This document shows positions 1 to 8,463 of a stretch of DNA of 64,000 nucleotides, piece by piece; positions within the stretch are counted from its first letter, which is position 1; each line of letters starts with the position of its first letter. The translations under genes were made by a program, and so were the position numbers. The notes beneath the pieces are model-generated. The model was not told the DNA's origin. It made no database searches and worked only from the letters and a program-made list of their open reading frames with translations. Origin of the DNA: Paenibacillus arenosi (lineage in GTDB: Bacteria > Bacillota > Bacilli > Paenibacillales > Paenibacillaceae); the NCBI RefSeq assembly GCF_014841135.1, contig NZ_JACYTN010000018.1:41576-105575 (forward strand), in the 5' to 3' direction.

Positions 1-1
1 C

Positions 2-1153
2 TTGTTTGGAAACATGTTTCACAATATTGCATTAAACTTATGGGTGCTGCAGACGACAGGCAGTGCAAAGCAGATGTCTATCATTGTTATTTCGCATTTA
101 ATCGTCGGCGTAGTATTTGGTTCCTTCGCCGGGACATTTGCGGATCGTATCGATCGCCGGGTATTAATGATGTTCTCGAACATATGTCGATTGGTACTCG
201 TAGTAGGAATTGCTTATGTGATGACACAGCCTGACGTACCTTTCTATGTACTTGTGATATTAACTACTTTAGTAGCATTTGCGGGTGTATTTCATGGCCC
301 GGCGTTTCATTCTTCACTTGCGGATATCGTAGGAAAAGAACAGATCCCGCAGGCGATAGGAATCATTAATATCGCGGATAACATCATTCGTGTATCGGGC
401 TTTGCTTTGGGTGGAATGGCGGTTGCATTGTTTGGCGGCGTTGTCGCGATATTGATTGATGCGGGGGCATTTCTCGTATCTACCTTATGCTTATTGGTGG
501 CAGGTCAGTTCCCTCGTAAAAGGGAGCGCAGTGAAGGGCAAAAATCCAGCTTTATTGAAGATTTCCGCGAAGGATTCAAAGTGGTATGGCATAATCCTTA
601 TGCCAAAGCAGGTCTGATTCTAATGCCTGTGTTGTCGTGCAGCTTCATGTCATCGTTTATGATTATTCAAGTAATGGCTGTGCAGGTATGGCATGCAGAT
701 GGATTTGTATTTGGGCTTATTGAAGCATCTATCCCTTTGGGATATTTAATAGGTTCGATAGGAATTATGTTATTTAGTGAACGCCTTGGCCGAAGAGGGT
801 ATTGGGTTATAGCTGGAGCGATTGGGATGGGTCCGATCTTCTATTTGATTGCGCAAGCAGGTTCAGCGGTAGCGGCTCTGCCTTTGATTTTAATCATTGG
901 TTGTTTGTTTGCGTTTAGTACGCTCATTATTAATATTATGCTGCGGGTTGAGATCGATACATCTGTTCAGGGGCGCGTCTTTGGAATTCTTGGTTCCATA
1001 ATAGGCGTTACGCCGCCGGTGGGGATCGCAATTTGTTCGGCAATTTCGGATAGTTACGGACCAGAGACAGCGCTTACAGCTAGTGCGATTGCGACGCTGG
1101 TGGTGAGTGTCGCTGCGGTGGCTTGGAATAAGCCGATGAGGGATTATCGTTAG
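2..1153 (+). CDS. MFS transporter, drug/macrolide efflux type (5' truncated by window edge)
   Basis: This is a major facilitator superfamily exporter cut by the left edge of the window. The visible 383 residues lack an initiator region: the reading frame is open to base 2 and the first in-frame codons belong to TM1, so roughly 25-30 N-terminal residues are missing compared with the usual ~410. The loop between TM2 and TM3 carries the MFS signature GTFADRIDRR (about residues 44-53), and about 11 hydrophobic segments follow. The set of features resembles the DHA3 / MefA-like group, which exports small molecules from the cytoplasm using the proton gradient. The substrate cannot be read from sequence. 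It ends with TAG at 1151-1153. Confidence 0.85.
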   Translation: MFGNMFHNIALNLWVLQTTGSAKQMSIIVISHLIVGVVFGSFAGTFADRIDRRVLMMFSNICRLVLVVGIAYVMTQPDVPFYVLVILTTLVAFAGVFHGPAFHSSLADIVGKEQIPQAIGIINIADNIIRVSGFALGGMAVALFGGVVAILIDAGAFLVSTLCLLVAGQFPRKRERSEGQKSSFIEDFREGFKVVWHNPYAKAGLILMPVLSCSFMSSFMIIQVMAVQVWHADGFVFGLIEASIPLGYLIGSIGIMLFSERLGRRGYWVIAGAIGMGPIFYLIAQAGSAVAALPLILIIGCLFAFSTLIINIMLRVEIDTSVQGRVFGILGSIIGVTPPVGIAICSAISDSYGPETALTASAIATLVVSVAAVAWNKPMRDYR

Positions 1154-1174
1154 AAGTGAAATAGTGAATTTCAG

Positions 1175-1417
1175 TTGGTTACACTTGGTGGGGTTCGTCT
1201 CGTAGATACGAATCTTGGAGATGATCAGCGTCCGATGAACTTTGAGAGATGTGAGCTTGAAAATAGTACGATAAGAAACTGTAATTTGAGAAATGTGGAG
1301 ATTTCTAATAGTGATTTGACGGGTATGAAAATATATAATATTTCGGTAGAGGAGTTGCTTGCAGCGTATGTTCAGATGAATCAGAGAAAACTCTATATAA
1401 TGATGTCGTTACTCTAA
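1175..1417 (+). CDS. Small pentapeptide-repeat-like ORF, possibly a gene remnant
   Basis: An 80-codon frame begins with TTG 22 bases after the MFS stop codon. Its middle (NFERCELENSTIRNCNLRN, about residues 22-40) has the A(D/N)LxX spacing of pentapeptide repeats, which form a right-handed beta helix. There is no convincing Shine-Dalgarno upstream, and the stretch is short for this family. It may be the surviving 3' part of a larger repeat protein, or a true small protein read after the exporter. No function is assigned. Confidence 0.35.
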   Translation: MVTLGGVRLVDTNLGDDQRPMNFERCELENSTIRNCNLRNVEISNSDLTGMKIYNISVEELLAAYVQMNQRKLYIMMSLL

Positions 1418-1442
1418 GATAGCTCGAATACGTTTTGGAAAT

Positions 1443-1476
1443 GTAAAACGCAGGGTTCTGCATCCCTGCGTTTTAC
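1443..1476. terminator. Bidirectional intrinsic terminator
   Basis: A perfect 13-bp inverted repeat (GTAAAACGCAGGG and its complement) surrounds an 8-base loop. T-runs lie on both sides of the stem. It separates the rightward MFS/small ORF from the leftward trypsin-like gene and can serve both. Confidence 0.85.
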
Positions 1477-1478
1477 AA

Positions 1479-2363
1479 TTATGAATGGTTACTTATAGCT
1501 TGTAGGGTAGAGGATTCAGTAAGTAGGGAGGTTATTCGTACACCATAGTTAAAACCTTGTGAGCTACTATCACATCCTCCATTTGTATGAACACCGACGA
1601 TTGATCCGTCCGTTGTAAGAAGTATGCCTGCTCCAGAAGTTCCACCAAGTGTATCAAGCGAATTATATCCGATTCGTTCATCCCCATCCTGTAAAAAAGT
1701 AACTGGACCCGCCTCTATTTTTTTCATTCTACCTGCGGGATGTTGAATAATACATAGCACATCATTAAGACTAGCATCTACTTTTGCTATCTTTGTGTGG
1801 CCAAAAATTGTTCCAGGTTGTCCATCTAGTTTAATAATGGCAAAATCTAATCCACCTAGACGGTATTCTTTTAGTTCAAGTACTGCAAATAATTGTACAG
1901 ATCTTGGAGTGTTAGAAGAATCAACCTGAAAGTTGAAATTAACTTGCATATTTTTAGCTATTTCAGCTGAAGATATAGGGTTATTTGTTCCATTGATGCG
2001 AGGAACCGTCCAGCCATTTGGGTTTTGATCAAAACAATGGCCAGCAGTTAAAAACAAATCCTCTGAAATGAGAGTACCGGACCCCCATCTTACACCAGAA
2101 ACATTTCCAGGATATGTATATTTTGTTGCTAAATCACTATGCCATTGAATTTGACCAACAGGAGATTGATGACTATCCACAAATGATTTTGTTACACCTA
2201 AAGTACCATCGTATCGTTCAACATCTTGAAAGTCTTCGGCTCCACATGAGCTTTCAAGATTATCCGGTTCAACAAATGCAATTGGTTTACGCGGAAGTGA
2301 TTCAATCTCTAAAGTATGAAATTCTGCAATATCTTGTGTGTTAACATTTTCATTTTGACTCAT
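1479..2363 (-). CDS. Trypsin-like serine protease without signal peptide
   Basis: The 294-residue protein carries the chymotrypsin-fold (S1/Glu-endopeptidase type) catalytic triad. His109 lies in LTAGHC, Asp173 in GLDFAIIKLD, and Ser243 in GGTSGAG. The first ~85 residues form a hydrophilic leader without a hydrophobic core, so no Sec signal is seen. It may be intracellular or leave by another route. The start ATG is preceded by GGAGG at a suitable distance. It is transcribed divergently from a subtilisin-like protease, with 180 bases between the two start codons, so shared regulation is likely. Similar V8-like proteases cleave after acidic residues, but specificity cannot be read here. The terminator at 1443-1476 follows directly. 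Confidence 0.85.
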   Translation of the reverse strand: MSQNENVNTQDIAEFHTLEIESLPRKPIAFVEPDNLESSCGAEDFQDVERYDGTLGVTKSFVDSHQSPVGQIQWHSDLATKYTYPGNVSGVRWGSGTLISEDLFLTAGHCFDQNPNGWTVPRINGTNNPISSAEIAKNMQVNFNFQVDSSNTPRSVQLFAVLELKEYRLGGLDFAIIKLDGQPGTIFGHTKIAKVDASLNDVLCIIQHPAGRMKKIEAGPVTFLQDGDERIGYNSLDTLGGTSGAGILLTTDGSIVGVHTNGGCDSSSQGFNYGVRITSLLTESSTLQAISNHS

Positions 2364-2543
2364 ACTGTAATTCCTCCAAAGTGATTTCTAGAATATCCTC
2401 TACATGAATTCAATTTTTTATGTACGTAAAAACTTATATATCAGAAAGGTGCGCGTAGACAACCTTATTTAACTTTGTACACATATTTATTGCTTTTTTG
2501 ATGAATCCTAAATATTAAAATTAAATTAGTATGGAGGAAGATC

Positions 2544-4355
2544 ATGATGGTAGAGAACATTCCAAACAACCTTGATCCACGGCTCCAGAAAGCCATGCTG
2601 AAGAGTCAACTTACAGAAAAAAAATTAGAAAATGCTGAAAGTAAAGAGGAATTGATTCCAGTCATCGCAAAAGTTACGGACGTGAAATCTTTTCATATGC
2701 TTCCGGGTGTTCACGATATGAACGATATTGCATTGGCACCAGATCAAACGGGACGAATTGTGACTGCAAGTGTTGCTGTATCAGAACTGTCAAACATACA
2801 TCAATCTTCTGTCGTATTAAGCTTAAAGGGAGCCCAGCAGTTAAAGCCTTTATTAAAGGATACGAGAAGAGAAATCAATGTCCCACCTATTGAAACAGTA
2901 GAAGGTAACGGAGGAGCTGGTGTCATTGTTGGTATTGTAGATCACGAATGTGATTTTGTTTATAGAAGTTTTCGACGAGATGATGACACGACTCGGTTAA
3001 TTGCATTGGCAATACAAGAGATAGATTTTAACGAACCGAATATTAACAAAAGAACAAAATTTAGAGTATATAATAGTAGGGATATTAATCAAGCATTATT
3101 AACACCTAATCCATATCGTTACTTGAACTATCAAATTAGGAATAGATCGCATGGAACGCATGTAATGGATATAGCTGCGGGGAATGGTCGTAACAATAAG
3201 TCGGCAGGTGTTGCTCCTAATGCTGACCTTATTTTTGTTGAACCAGCCTATTGGGATATTGTAAAAGGAAACTTAGGGAGCTTTGGTGATTCAAAAAATT
3301 TAATAGATGCCGTTAAATTTATTTTTGTTCAGGCAGGTAATCAACCTTGTGTCGTAAATATTAGTCTTGGGACTAATGGTGGCCCGCATGATGGAACATC
3401 ACTTGTGGAACAAGCGCTGGATGGATTAGTAATGGAGAGACATAATAGAGCTATCGTGATTGCCGCAGGAAATTCATATAACGATAATATTCATGCAACT
3501 GGTATTGTGCAGCAAAATCGTTATGTCGACCTTCATTGGAAGATCCCGCTTGGTGATACTACCTTGAATGAAATGGAAATTTGGTACCAAGGTGAAGACA
3601 AGTTTCGAATAGAAGTGTTGACCCAAAATAACGAAGTGATTTGTAGTGTTGGGCTAGGTGAAAATTATTTTAATGGTCAGATTTTTGTAACGCAGACTCG
3701 AAACGAGGACAATGGCGATAATGTAGTGATGATTTTCAATGATGTAGAAAGAGGAGCAAATTTATCCGGTACCTGGATCATCCGCCTCCGTGGTGATTCT
3801 GTTAGAAATGGTAAGTTCCATGCTTGGATAGAACGGGATAATCATATAGAAGGTGTACAATCTAGTTTAGTAACTTTAAATGACAATACACATACACTGG
3901 GCTCAATTTCCTGTGGGCACAAGAGTATTGTTGTGGGATCATATAGTGCTAAATCACCGAATTCAATTATCTCATTCTTTTCTAGTGCGGGGCCTACACG
4001 CGATGGACGACAAAAGCCTGATATAAGTTCGCCAGGTGGAAATGTAGAAGCCGCGTCGTCTCTCACGAATGATGGGATCATTGGAATGTCTGGAACGAGT
4101 ATGGCAGCTCCTGCGGTAACGGGAGTCATTGCATTAATGCTTGCTGAGGCCAAATCGCATCGCCTGACACTTTCCATCGATCAGATAAGTAATATCCTTA
4201 AACAGACAGCTAGGTCTCATCCTCCTACTCGGCAAGTATGGGATAACCAATATGGCTATGGCAGGGTAGATGCGAAAGCTGCTCTGATGGCAGTTAGAAA
4301 TTTAGCGAACGAAACCACAGCACCAATGGGGAGTAGTTTAAATCTTGGAGAATAA
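2544..4355 (+). CDS. Subtilisin-like (S8) serine protease, Csp-like architecture
   Basis: A 603-residue S8 peptidase. The triad is Asp133 (GIVDHECD), His203 (RSHGTHV) and Ser519 (SGTSMAAP); the oxyanion Asn310 is in IAAGN. The DxG motif usual after the catalytic Asp is altered (DHE). Residues ~35-110 look like an inhibitory propeptide. An insert at ~325-450, rich in beta-strand and aromatic residues, sits between the Asn and Ser motifs where Clostridium Csp germination proteases carry a jelly-roll domain. There is no signal peptide, so the enzyme is probably cytoplasmic or non-classically exported. The start ATG (with a second ATG three bases on) follows GGAGGAAG. It is divergent from the trypsin-like gene, and its role is unknown. 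Confidence 0.88.
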   Translation: MMVENIPNNLDPRLQKAMLKSQLTEKKLENAESKEELIPVIAKVTDVKSFHMLPGVHDMNDIALAPDQTGRIVTASVAVSELSNIHQSSVVLSLKGAQQLKPLLKDTRREINVPPIETVEGNGGAGVIVGIVDHECDFVYRSFRRDDDTTRLIALAIQEIDFNEPNINKRTKFRVYNSRDINQALLTPNPYRYLNYQIRNRSHGTHVMDIAAGNGRNNKSAGVAPNADLIFVEPAYWDIVKGNLGSFGDSKNLIDAVKFIFVQAGNQPCVVNISLGTNGGPHDGTSLVEQALDGLVMERHNRAIVIAAGNSYNDNIHATGIVQQNRYVDLHWKIPLGDTTLNEMEIWYQGEDKFRIEVLTQNNEVICSVGLGENYFNGQIFVTQTRNEDNGDNVVMIFNDVERGANLSGTWIIRLRGDSVRNGKFHAWIERDNHIEGVQSSLVTLNDNTHTLGSISCGHKSIVVGSYSAKSPNSIISFFSSAGPTRDGRQKPDISSPGGNVEAASSLTNDGIIGMSGTSMAAPAVTGVIALMLAEAKSHRLTLSIDQISNILKQTARSHPPTRQVWDNQYGYGRVDAKAALMAVRNLANETTAPMGSSLNLGE

Positions 4356-4419
4356 AGGTAATGGTTTTGTATGAGCAATTTGTTCTGACAGAAGGAATAA
4401 TTTTAAGATTTGATGTAGG

Positions 4420-4453
4420 AAAGCGCAGGTGATTTATATCCCAGCGCTTTTTT
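4420..4453 (+). terminator. Intrinsic terminator after the subtilase
   Basis: The arms AAAGCGC and GCGCTTT are separated by 17 bases and followed by a T-run. It lies 65 bases after the subtilase stop codon. Confidence 0.7.
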
Positions 4454-4459
4454 AGCATG

Positions 4460-4930
4460 CTACCATGGGCTTCATCTCTAATGCGAAAGCCTGCTGGAGA
4501 CTGGTGAATGTCTATTGCTAGCCAAGAGTGAGGATGTTGATTGGGAGGCGGATTAAGACGGATGAGTCACTAGAACATGACAAAATTCAATGTCGCCAAA
4601 GGCTTGTCACGTAGTTGTGGGCAGAAAGATGACGTTCTTAACTGGGGAGAATTGCGGAAAAAAGAGAAGCGGTGAAGCCGTCAGGGAATGGCGGAGTGCC
4701 GAGTTCTTTGTCGGCACAAGTTGCTTTTTCTCTTTTCAAGGCGTTAGCGAACGCGTTCCATGCAATGGAAACGGGAGTGAAACTCAAATACGAGAACTGT
4801 GAGCACTCTGTGTTTCTGAATGGTGAGCCGAATCATGACTAGCTCTGGCCGAGAAAGTAGGTAATGTTAGAAGCACAAATTATGCCCACTCGACTTCCTA
4901 CGAAGTGGAAGGGCTAAAATTGTTGACCTC
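4460..4930 (+). ncRNA. Structured non-coding stretch, candidate degenerate group II intron (5' domains)
   Basis: This ~470-base stretch has no protein-like frame. It is purine- and G-rich, unlike the AT-rich spacers nearby, and has several short hairpins (for example GTGCCGAG..CTTTGTCGGCAC near 4696-4718, and ACTTCC..GGAAGT near 4898-4911). Phrases such as GTTGTGGGCAGAAAGATGA, AACTGGGGAGA and GGATGAGTCACTAGAAC recall domain I of bacterial group II introns as I remember them. No reverse transcriptase gene and no recognisable domain V follow, so if this reading is right it is a dead remnant. A 70-codon frame at 4590-4802 lies inside and is not credited as a gene. Another structured RNA is possible. 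Confidence 0.4.
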
Positions 4931-4971
4931 CACCTACTCAGTTACAGTTATTTATACATATGTTTAATTTG

Positions 4972-4990
4972 TACCTTGCTTTGTAAGGTA
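4972..4990. promoter_or_regulatory. Inverted repeat upstream of padR, candidate operator
   Basis: TACCTT and AAGGTA, perfect 6-bp arms, are separated by 7 bases and lie about 70 bases before the PadR start codon. PadR proteins commonly autoregulate through such dyads. This one is seen only once, so it is a candidate. Confidence 0.35.
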
Positions 4991-5060
4991 TGTCATTGTA
5001 TGATATTCCCATAACCTTTATACCTAATAAAGTAATGTATCAAAAAGGAGCCAATTTGTA

Positions 5061-5393
5061 TTGAAAGTAGATAAGGAAGTTTTACGCGGCTATATAGACA
5101 CGATTATTCTTAGCCTACTGTATCACGAAGATTTGTATGGGTATGATTTGAGCAAAGAAGTAAAAAAAAGAAGCCACAACTCATTTGAAATTCAAGAAGG
5201 GACACTGTATTTATCCTTCAAACGACTCGAAAAAAACGGATATGTGACTAGCTATTGGGTAGATGGTTCGGCAGCAGCACGCAGAAAGTACTATCACCTG
5301 ACGGACAGTGGTAAAGCGTATTTGCTGCACAAAAAGAAAGAGTGGGTATTCATGCAGAATCTAATTAACGAATTTTTAGATGGGGTGGAATAG
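5061..5393 (+). CDS. PadR-family transcriptional regulator
   Basis: A 110-residue winged-helix repressor. The N-terminal segment (GYIDTIILSLLYHEDLYGYDL, split here as residues ~10-30) and the wing with KRLEKNGYVTSYW at ~57-69 are typical of PadR, and YYHLTDSGKAYL at ~79-90 closes the domain. Translation starts at TTG 5061, ten bases after AAAGGAG. The stop is followed after two bases by the ATG of the next gene, so the two are translationally coupled. In Bacillales such PadR plus membrane-protein pairs often answer membrane-active agents; here the effector is unknown. A candidate autoregulatory dyad lies at 4972-4990. Confidence 0.88.
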   Translation: MKVDKEVLRGYIDTIILSLLYHEDLYGYDLSKEVKKRSHNSFEIQEGTLYLSFKRLEKNGYVTSYWVDGSAAARRKYYHLTDSGKAYLLHKKKEWVFMQNLINEFLDGVE

Positions 5394-5395
5394 GA

Positions 5396-5953
5396 ATGAA
5401 GATCAGCCAAGAGTTAGAACAGAAGATTACGAAATATGTAAAGCAGAGTACACATTTAGTGGATAGTGACGATCTTACTTATTTTGAGAAAATTGCTTTA
5501 GTGGCTCGCTTGAAAATGAACAGCGCAAAGAAAGCTGCAAACAAGCTGAAATGGACTTCTAAGGAAAATAAAGAAGCTCAAGAAGACTTAATGAACTATA
5601 TGACGGATTACATTTTTGACCAGATTACAGAAGGATATTCGGAAGAAGAGGCGTTTGAAAGAGCAAAAGCCGCATTTTCGGTTGAAAATCCTGATAACCC
5701 TTTATTGAAGAGCGATTCGGATTGGATTAACCATTATGAACCTCATGTGGTGGACGCGGTAAACTTATACTATGCGGCGTATCTATTTATCGGCTTAGCA
5801 TTAGGTGCCTTTTTAGGGCTTGTTTTGCAAATTTTGACCCAGGATCAAGTAATAGGTGTCGTATTGTTCATAGCTGCTGGAATTGGCTCAGTAGGTGGTT
5901 TAGGAGCTGCTATGCTGAAAAATGCCCAAATTACGATGCATAACCATAAGTAA
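5396..5953 (+). CDS. Membrane protein with permease-prefix-like N-domain, PadR-linked
   Basis: The 185-residue protein has a soluble, charged, helical N-terminal half (~1-115) resembling the permease prefix domain often paired with PadR regulators. Two hydrophobic segments follow (~124-146 and ~150-172). It starts two bases after the padR stop codon, so both are made from one transcript. It probably sits in the membrane and takes part in the response controlled by PadR. No enzymatic motif is visible. Confidence 0.6.
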   Translation: MKISQELEQKITKYVKQSTHLVDSDDLTYFEKIALVARLKMNSAKKAANKLKWTSKENKEAQEDLMNYMTDYIFDQITEGYSEEEAFERAKAAFSVENPDNPLLKSDSDWINHYEPHVVDAVNLYYAAYLFIGLALGAFLGLVLQILTQDQVIGVVLFIAAGIGSVGGLGAAMLKNAQITMHNHK

Positions 5954-5975
5954 ATAAACAACATTCATTGGAAAG

Positions 5976-6536
5976 ATGAGGGATATCAGGATGAATATGA
6001 TATTACTTTCGATTGTAATTGGCGAAATTGCATTCTGGGTGTTTTTGTTTGCTGGTTTATTATTCAGATATGTTTTTAAAATGAAAAAGTTATCCACCAT
6101 TTTTCTGCTGCTAACGCCGTTGATCGACATATTTGTGTTATCGGCAACCCTCATCGATTTATCTAGAGGAGCTCCTGCTCATTTTGTTCATGGATTATCA
6201 GCAGCGTACATAGGTTTTACTTTGATTTATGGAAAAAGAACGATACAGTGGGCAGATCGTTGGGCTGCATATAGATGGGGAGCAGGTAATCGACCGCTCA
6301 AGAAAAAGCTTGTTGGAAAAGATGAATTGGAGCATCAATGGCATGAGTTTAAAAGATTTTGTTCCTGCATGATGATTATTAATGTAATTATTTCGATGTT
6401 TTACTTTTTCGTACCACCTAAACAAACCTTTTGGTTTACGTATTGGATTATTAACAATGTTGGACTCATCTTTATTTGGTTATTTGTCGGACCAATATGG
6501 AGTAAGGTGAAACATAATGGTAAAAGCAGTACTTAA
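5976..6536 (+). CDS. Integral membrane protein, unknown function
   Basis: A 186-residue hydrophobic protein with five likely membrane segments (~5-28, 38-60, 65-84, 130-148, 153-175) and a basic loop around residues 85-120 (KRTIQWADRWAAYRWG). It follows the PadR-linked gene by 22 bases and probably belongs to the same operon. The start is uncertain: ATG 5976 is preceded by GGAAAG, while ATG 5991 lies five codons on. I do not recognise the family. The ~245 bases after it hold no gene. Confidence 0.55.
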   Translation: MRDIRMNMILLSIVIGEIAFWVFLFAGLLFRYVFKMKKLSTIFLLLTPLIDIFVLSATLIDLSRGAPAHFVHGLSAAYIGFTLIYGKRTIQWADRWAAYRWGAGNRPLKKKLVGKDELEHQWHEFKRFCSCMMIINVIISMFYFFVPPKQTFWFTYWIINNVGLIFIWLFVGPIWSKVKHNGKSST

Positions 6537-6782
6537 TCTAGAAATGGTTAAAGGTATAAACTAAATTTCGTCCAACAAATGAAATAATAGCAATTATTGT
6601 ATGAATTAATGAGCAAACAAACATAATTTGAAAGTTGGCGTGTCAATGATGATAATATGGAATGGTATACAAATAGTGTCGTTTTTGTAATAATGAAAAA
6701 GGCTATGTCAGGGGGATTACATATAAAAATATAAAGAGTAGTAAAGTAGACTTTTCTAAAAATATGATACAAGGGTGAACGA

Positions 6783-7274
6783 ATGGAAACAGAGACGATA
6801 GAGAAAAAGATAGAAGGCTTAAAGAAATTTGAGTATAAGATACAAGGTCTGGGTGGCTGGCTCGTTGTTGTTCAAATTATCATTTATCTCAATCTAGTGC
6901 TTATGCCGATTGGATTGCTGGCATTAATGTCAGATACGATGCAAGAACAAATCGAATATATTAAGTTGGCATTTCCTGAATACATGTGGTTCATCTGGTT
7001 GGGGACCATATTCAGTATTATTATGATCGTAGTATTTATTTGGGCGCTAATTTGTATGTATCGTAAAAAGAAAATTTTCCCTAAATTGATGATCGCTATT
7101 TTTATTGCAACTTTTGCAGTTGATTTCTTAGAGCCGATCGCGATAATTGCGCTTATGGATACTACAGGAGATATGGAGATCTGGAAAGACACGATTCGAA
7201 GCGGTTTTTATTGTGCCATTTTCATTCCTTACTTCTTGAAATCAAAACGCGTTAAAAATACGTTTGTAAATTAA
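6783..7274 (+). CDS. DUF2569-like membrane protein
   Basis: A 163-residue protein with four membrane segments. The N-terminal GLGGWLVVVQ (~23-32) and the C-terminal IPYFLKSKRVKNTF (~148-161) match the conserved ends of the DUF2569 family as I recall it. The ATG follows a weak site (AAGGGTG). The molecular role of the family is not known. It lies between the PadR group and a zinc-ribbon membrane protein, all on the same strand. Confidence 0.6.
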   Translation: METETIEKKIEGLKKFEYKIQGLGGWLVVVQIIIYLNLVLMPIGLLALMSDTMQEQIEYIKLAFPEYMWFIWLGTIFSIIMIVVFIWALICMYRKKKIFPKLMIAIFIATFAVDFLEPIAIIALMDTTGDMEIWKDTIRSGFYCAIFIPYFLKSKRVKNTFVN

Positions 7275-7329
7275 TTTAGTACATCCTGATATAGCCTGCA
7301 CAAATAAAAAGATGGAAGGGGAAAGATCA

Positions 7330-8136
7330 ATGAGTGTTACATGTTCGAATTGTCAACATACAACAGACGAAGGCGCGTTCTGCATCCATTGCGGTGCCAC
7401 ATTGCCAGAAAAGATACAAGGGGAAGAGCGTTCGGCTCAACCAATATCTTCATCTCAGCAAGTTCCTAATGGTGAAGGGCAGTTCAATCAAGGGACGGAA
7501 CCCATTTCTAATACTTTGCTGACGAAAGAGCGTATGCAGAAGGCTAGCGAATCCTCAAAAATGTATGCTAGTTACGTTATGGATAACATACGTTCACCTT
7601 ATCAGCGATTGCAAACGATATCCCAATCCCTTCTTATTCAAGCACTTATTACGATAGGCATCTATGCTTTACTTATCCCGTTAATTATGTATATTCATCT
7701 CCAATCGAGCATCGGTATGTTTGGTGATGTGCCGTTTTTTAAAACGGTAGTGAAGCCGTTTCTTGGTTATATCGTATTTTTGCTTTTGATTGGAACGATT
7801 ACGTATGGTGTTATTGTGCTGAATCGTTATCAAGCAAGTTATACAGCGGTTATTGCGCGCTTTGGTACGATACTGCTGCCGTTTGTGGGGTTGCTTATTC
7901 TTGCAATATTGATGTCACTTTTAAGTATTGGTATGTTTATGCTTCCTCTCTTAATCGCTTTTACAGGGGCAATTTTTGTAGCACCTTTGCTTGTATTCCT
8001 AAGTTACCATGTGCCCGGTCGTGAGCGAATTGACTTGATGTATAGTATTTTACTTATTATTGTTGGCGCTTATGTGACAATTCGTATCATGTCAGAAGTT
8101 TTACTGTCATTTGTGGGTCAACTTCTTAGATTTTAA
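7330..8136 (+). CDS. Zinc-ribbon membrane protein
   Basis: The protein begins with a zinc ribbon: CSNC at about residues 5-8 and CIHC at about 18-21, the four cysteines expected for one Zn ion. A low-complexity linker follows, then six or so membrane segments from residue ~100 to the end. ATG 7330 is chosen because GGAAGGGGAAAG lies just upstream; an in-frame ATG at 7312 overlaps that site. Such zinc_ribbon_2/YIP1-like proteins are common in Bacillales and have no proven function. A strong terminator follows. Confidence 0.6.
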   Translation: MSVTCSNCQHTTDEGAFCIHCGATLPEKIQGEERSAQPISSSQQVPNGEGQFNQGTEPISNTLLTKERMQKASESSKMYASYVMDNIRSPYQRLQTISQSLLIQALITIGIYALLIPLIMYIHLQSSIGMFGDVPFFKTVVKPFLGYIVFLLLIGTITYGVIVLNRYQASYTAVIARFGTILLPFVGLLILAILMSLLSIGMFMLPLLIAFTGAIFVAPLLVFLSYHVPGRERIDLMYSILLIIVGAYVTIRIMSEVLLSFVGQLLRF

Positions 8137-8189
8137 CTAGGGGTTATCATTCATTTACTATTTTCTTAAAATGGCTTTTTCATAACCAA

Positions 8190-8250
8190 ACAAAAAACGA
8201 AGCTCGAGACGGGATGTACGCATCCAGTTCCCAGCTTCGTTTTTTTGTTT
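8190..8250. terminator. Intrinsic terminator
   Basis: A 15-base stem (ACAAAAAACGAAGCT with its complement) encloses about 30 bases that fold further, with T-runs on the plus strand and A-runs upstream. It isolates the P450 gene from the genes on its left. The ~210 bases between it and the P450 start hold no gene. Confidence 0.8.
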
Positions 8251-8463
8251 GTATTATTCAGAACTAGGTAGATAACGAACTGAATGGTCTTCCAGTATGC
8301 GTTCTGACTAATCGAACACGACAACTTGTAGTAAGCATACAAATGGACACAATGTTACTCCTAAGTGGATAGTTTAAGCTCTGTTCTCAAATAGTAACAT
8401 TACTTACAACGAAACTTGACTGACGAGAAACGAAGCAGATGAACAGGGGGATTTGAGTAAAGA

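Noticed and set aside
4590..4802. A 70-codon plus-strand frame
   Set aside because: It lies wholly in the structured non-coding stretch, has no good ribosome site, and its translation resembles no protein family I know.
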